Shown: positions 6,538 to 8,797 of the stretch, piece after piece | How the letters are laid out: the number at the start of each line of letters is the position of its first letter | How positions within the stretch are numbered: position 1 is the first letter of the stretch | Source: Fibrobacteraceae bacterium | GTDB taxonomy: Bacteria > Fibrobacterota > Fibrobacteria > Fibrobacterales > Fibrobacteraceae | Length of the DNA: 8,797 nt | NCBI GenBank assembly: GCA_023231365.1 | Contig: JALNVO010000113.1 | Location: forward strand, 1 to 8,797 | Direction of reading: 5' to 3' | Made by a program: the position numbers and the translations under genes | Notes under the pieces: model-generated | Told to the model about the DNA's origin: nothing | The model's input: the letters and a program-made list of their open reading frames with translations, nothing else | Databases searched by the model: none

Positions 6538-7380
6538 ATGAAAACAATACGCATCCTCCTTCCTATTTCCTTTGCCCTTTTTACAGCCTGTAACGATAGC
6601 AGCACAAGTCCGAACGGCAACGACTCATCATCGAGTTCCCTGAAAGAATCCAGTTCTAGTACTACACTCACTTCCAGCTCCAGCACAGAAGCGGTTTCTA
6701 GTTCCGGCGCCGCTAATACATCAAGTTCAAGTATTCCAACCATTTCCAGCTCCAGTTTCCCGGCCATTTCGAGTTCGAGTGCAGCAAAAGCATCGAGCTC
6801 CAGCAAAAATCCGACAAGCTCCAGTTCCAGCCCAAGTTCTTCCGCATCAACAGATAAACCCGAAGCTCTCTTTACCACCCGCGTTCCTGATTCCACAGAA
6901 GTCACATGCGGAGAATCCGGCAAAATCAAATTTTCGCAAGAAGACTGGATCTGTTCTTTCAAATACAGTTCTATGGATGGATACTTCTACATTCAATCAT
7001 CGCCAAAGTCTTGTACCGAGATAATGAGCGCCATGCCGAATTTCACCACGGACAAAGCAGAACTCTACTTGAATGGCAAAATAAACGCAATTTCATCCTC
7101 AAATTATGACTGGGGCGGAAACCACCACAACGACGCCCTTACATTCTCCTATAATGGAAAGGTCTACAAATACTACCATTCATCCTTTGGGTTCGGATGG
7201 CGTTCCTGCCAAGATATGGATTGTCTGCAAGTCTACGAATCAGACGGAACAACCCTTATTGAAGATGGTTGCACATCAAGCCGCGCGCTCCCCGTTGTTT
7301 GCAGACAAGCGAATGCAGACGGCACGTTTGACAGTTTTACCGATACATTCGAAAAATGCTATGGAGATAGTGAAGAATGA
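6538..7380 (+). CDS. Cys-rich lipoprotein with strictly periodic Ser linker
   Basis: A 280-residue protein from ATG 6538. A TTG 18 bases upstream would add six residues ahead of a good signal peptide and is not preferred. Residues 1-18 form a lipoprotein signal with lipobox LFTAC (Cys18). Residues 30-98 are a linker in which Ser blocks begin at 30, 38, 46, 54, 62, 70, 78, 86 and 94, an exact 8-residue register. The C-terminal domain (about 110-280) has eight cysteines (124, 139, 159, 224, 229, 245, 255, 274), an even number suited to disulfides outside the cytoplasm, and is rich in Tyr, Phe, Trp, Asn and Gly (for example YDWGGNHHND near 190-199). I do not recognise the domain; it may be a Fibrobacter-specific module. 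There is no clear Shine-Dalgarno sequence. Its stop overlaps the start of the next gene (ATGA), so the two are probably translated together and may work as a pair at the cell surface. Confidence 0.85.
   Translation: MKTIRILLPISFALFTACNDSSTSPNGNDSSSSSLKESSSSTTLTSSSSTEAVSSSGAANTSSSSIPTISSSSFPAISSSSAAKASSSSKNPTSSSSSPSSSASTDKPEALFTTRVPDSTEVTCGESGKIKFSQEDWICSFKYSSMDGYFYIQSSPKSCTEIMSAMPNFTTDKAELYLNGKINAISSSNYDWGGNHHNDALTFSYNGKVYKYYHSSFGFGWRSCQDMDCLQVYESDGTTLIEDGCTSSRALPVVCRQANADGTFDSFTDTFEKCYGDSEE
6625..6840 (+). repeat. Nine degenerate 24-bp units encoding SSSSxxxx
   Basis: Nine in-register units of 24 bases encode Ser4 followed by four variable residues (such as TTLT, TEAV, IPTI, FPAI, AAKA, KNPT). 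Most Ser4 cores use codons alternating between the TCN and AGY boxes (TCA-AGT-TCA-AGT, TCC-AGC-TCC-AGT, TCG-AGT-TCG-AGT). The fourth unit is SSSG, but the spacing is kept. Confidence 0.85.
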
Positions 7381-8797
7381 TTTTTCGCATCGCTGGCTTT
7401 TTAGCCGGCTTGTTCGCCCTTTCCAGCTGTTCGCAGAATGGGGAGACAATCGCCCCCGTGGATGTTTCCGCGAGGATAGACGTCAGCGATGCATCCGGAG
7501 CCCTTCCGAGCAGTTACTTTGTTTCTATCGGTAATCATAAAACGCTCTGCGGAGCAAGCGGAGTATCCGACAGTTCCCTCATCTGCACCAAACGCGGAGT
7601 CGCACTCGCTTATTCGCCGCCTGACTCTACGCAAATCACGGTAAAAGCGCTAGGAAACGGGTTCTTCACGGGTTTTGTCCACTTTGAAAAAAATGATTCC
7701 GCCAGCGTTTCGCTCGACACGCTCCCCGCATTTACACAAGATGCGGATCAGTCTGCCGGGCTTTACAAGAACGACGGCTACGAAGCTTTCAAAGGACTTG
7801 CCTACACATCGAGCAGTGAAATCGGCAAAAGCTATCTAGTCAAATTCATCATCACAGGAATCAACGGAACAAGACCGGAAGTTCATCTGCAGAATACGTT
7901 CAAATACCCGCTGCACTACACTTTTGCTCAAAAAGTACTGGGAGATACACGCTCGCTCTCGGATTTTGAGAACGATACCTATTATAGCGAAGACAGGTCT
8001 GCAATTGCAGGAACTTTGGTTTATTACGCATCCGTCGACTCGATGATTGCGCTCACATTCTTCCCTTCGGACAAGATCTCTCCAGAACAAGTTGCACTTG
8101 CGCATAAGTTGATTGAAGAGCACCTGCAATTTTTGAGCTTCGGTACGCCCAAGAACCGTCTATATTATATGCCTTCAGGAAGCGCAGCGGAAGACGCCGC
8201 AACCGCATACGCAGACAGTTTCAGCTTTAAAGACATTCCCGTTTATACCCATGCGCAAATCTTCGGCAACATTCCACTCCAAATAATGAACACGGGAACG
8301 GCCTACGGGACACTCCGCAAATTCACCGCAAGTGAACTCGACACGGCAATCGTTTCCGCGCATGACATCGTTATTTTGACAACCCTTCCCGCAGAAGTCC
8401 CTCTTGTCGGAGGCTTCATCAGCAAAGATGCGCAGACGCCGCTTTCCCACGTAAACTTGGCGGCCAAGGCAAGAAAAACGCCCAACATCGCATTCAACGG
8501 CACGGAATTTCCAGATTCGCTTCTTGCCCTCTGCGATAGCCTCGTCAAATTCCAAGTGTCCGCGACAACATACACAATTTCAAAGGTAACGTTTGATGAA
8601 GCTAAGAAATATTGGGAGAACGAAGCTAAGCCCCCTATCAAACTCAACTATGATTTAAGCGAGACCGGCCTTCCAGAATTTTCCGAACTCGGATTTTCTG
8701 CGGCGGCAAAAGTCGGAGTCAAGGCGGCAAACTTGGCAGAACTCCACAAGCTCCTCCCTAGCAATTCCCCGAACGGATTCGCCGTCCCCTTCTACCA
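7377..8797 (+). CDS. Lipoprotein with PEP-utiliser phosphohistidine segment and PPDK-like ATP-grasp start (3' end off window)
   Basis: ATG 7377 overlaps the TGA of the preceding gene (ATGA). The frame is open for 473 codons plus 2 bases to the window edge. Residues 1-18 are a lipoprotein signal peptide with lipobox ALSSC (Cys18). Residues about 30-330 form an unrecognised extracytoplasmic region, including a SPEQVALAHKLIEEHLQFL helix (about 242-260). At 345-364 the sequence GGFISK ... TPLSHVNLAAKA resembles the mobile phosphohistidine domain of PEP-utilising enzymes (PEP synthase, PPDK), with His358 in the catalytic-His position. At 446-456 VGVKAANLAEL, followed by NGFAVPF, matches the N-terminal start of the PPDK/PEP-synthase ATP-grasp domain (usual pattern VGGKxxxLxEL ... 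PxGFxV) with the Lys449 equivalent retained. The order, His domain before ATP-grasp, is the reverse of classical PEP synthase. Proteins annotated as PEP/pyruvate-binding lipoproteins are known by annotation in Fibrobacter-like and myxobacterial genomes; I know of no proven reaction. Whether it is catalytic outside the cytoplasm is unclear. Confidence 0.82.
   Translation, partial: MIFRIAGFLAGLFALSSCSQNGETIAPVDVSARIDVSDASGALPSSYFVSIGNHKTLCGASGVSDSSLICTKRGVALAYSPPDSTQITVKALGNGFFTGFVHFEKNDSASVSLDTLPAFTQDADQSAGLYKNDGYEAFKGLAYTSSSEIGKSYLVKFIITGINGTRPEVHLQNTFKYPLHYTFAQKVLGDTRSLSDFENDTYYSEDRSAIAGTLVYYASVDSMIALTFFPSDKISPEQVALAHKLIEEHLQFLSFGTPKNRLYYMPSGSAAEDAATAYADSFSFKDIPVYTHAQIFGNIPLQIMNTGTAYGTLRKFTASELDTAIVSAHDIVILTTLPAEVPLVGGFISKDAQTPLSHVNLAAKARKTPNIAFNGTEFPDSLLALCDSLVKFQVSATTYTISKVTFDEAKKYWENEAKPPIKLNYDLSETGLPEFSELGFSAAAKVGVKAANLAELHKLLPSNSPNGFAVPFY

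Noticed and set aside
6501..6962. 153-codon minus-strand frame with Leu-Glu repeats
   Set aside because: The ELELE pattern is simply the complement of the Ser linker codons on the plus strand.
8175..8647. Two overlapping minus-strand frames (126 and 114 codons)
   Set aside because: Both are antisense to the continuous PEP-utiliser lipoprotein frame and lack ribosome sites or family motifs.
1..8797. tRNA, rRNA, insertion sequence or CRISPR
   Set aside because: No cloverleaf, transposase motif, terminal inverted repeats or repeat-spacer pattern was seen on either strand.

Overview
The window looks like a chromosomal segment from Fibrobacter or a close relative (phylum Fibrobacterota). The main clue is that all four cell-envelope proteins that have a serine-rich stretch carry short Ser4/Ser5 blocks right after a signal peptide or between domains, a habit typical of Fibrobacter lipoproteins and secreted proteins. 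Base composition is moderate. The genus call is an inference from this style, not from a marker gene. The only housekeeping gene present is pgk.

Layout. Positions 1-4354 hold a tight minus-strand operon, read right to left: an outer-membrane beta-barrel protein with a Ser-rich N-terminal tether (4354-3518), a lipoprotein ending in a PCMD-type putative carbohydrate-metabolism domain (3508-1634), and a second lipoprotein of similar build with repeated beta-sandwich modules that runs off the left edge (1619 to <1). The gaps are 9 and 14 bases, and each downstream gene has a Shine-Dalgarno match inside or beside the end of the previous gene. A promoter-like pair at 4361-4389 sits so close to the first ATG that the transcript may be leaderless.

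Positions 4489-5897 hold pgk (phosphoglycerate kinase, minus strand) and its downstream intrinsic terminator, whose stem is fully paired only in the minus-strand RNA. The pgk product carries an insertion and motifs that look more like the eukaryotic-length enzyme than the short proteobacterial one.

Positions 5898-6537 are mostly non-coding. They contain a GC-rich block of four consecutive small hairpins (6129-6226) just after a 10-bp palindrome, and then a doubtful 42-codon ORF.

Positions 6538-8797 hold a plus-strand gene pair overlapping by ATGA: a Cys-rich lipoprotein with a strictly periodic Ser linker (nine 8-residue units), followed by a lipoprotein with a phosphohistidine-type PEP-utiliser segment and the start of a PPDK/PEP-synthase-like ATP-grasp domain, which runs off the right edge. 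An ATP/PEP-type phosphotransfer module behind a lipoprotein signal is the most puzzling functional feature here. Apart from pgk, the window is an envelope-protein region whose gene products are likely to sit together at the outer membrane.
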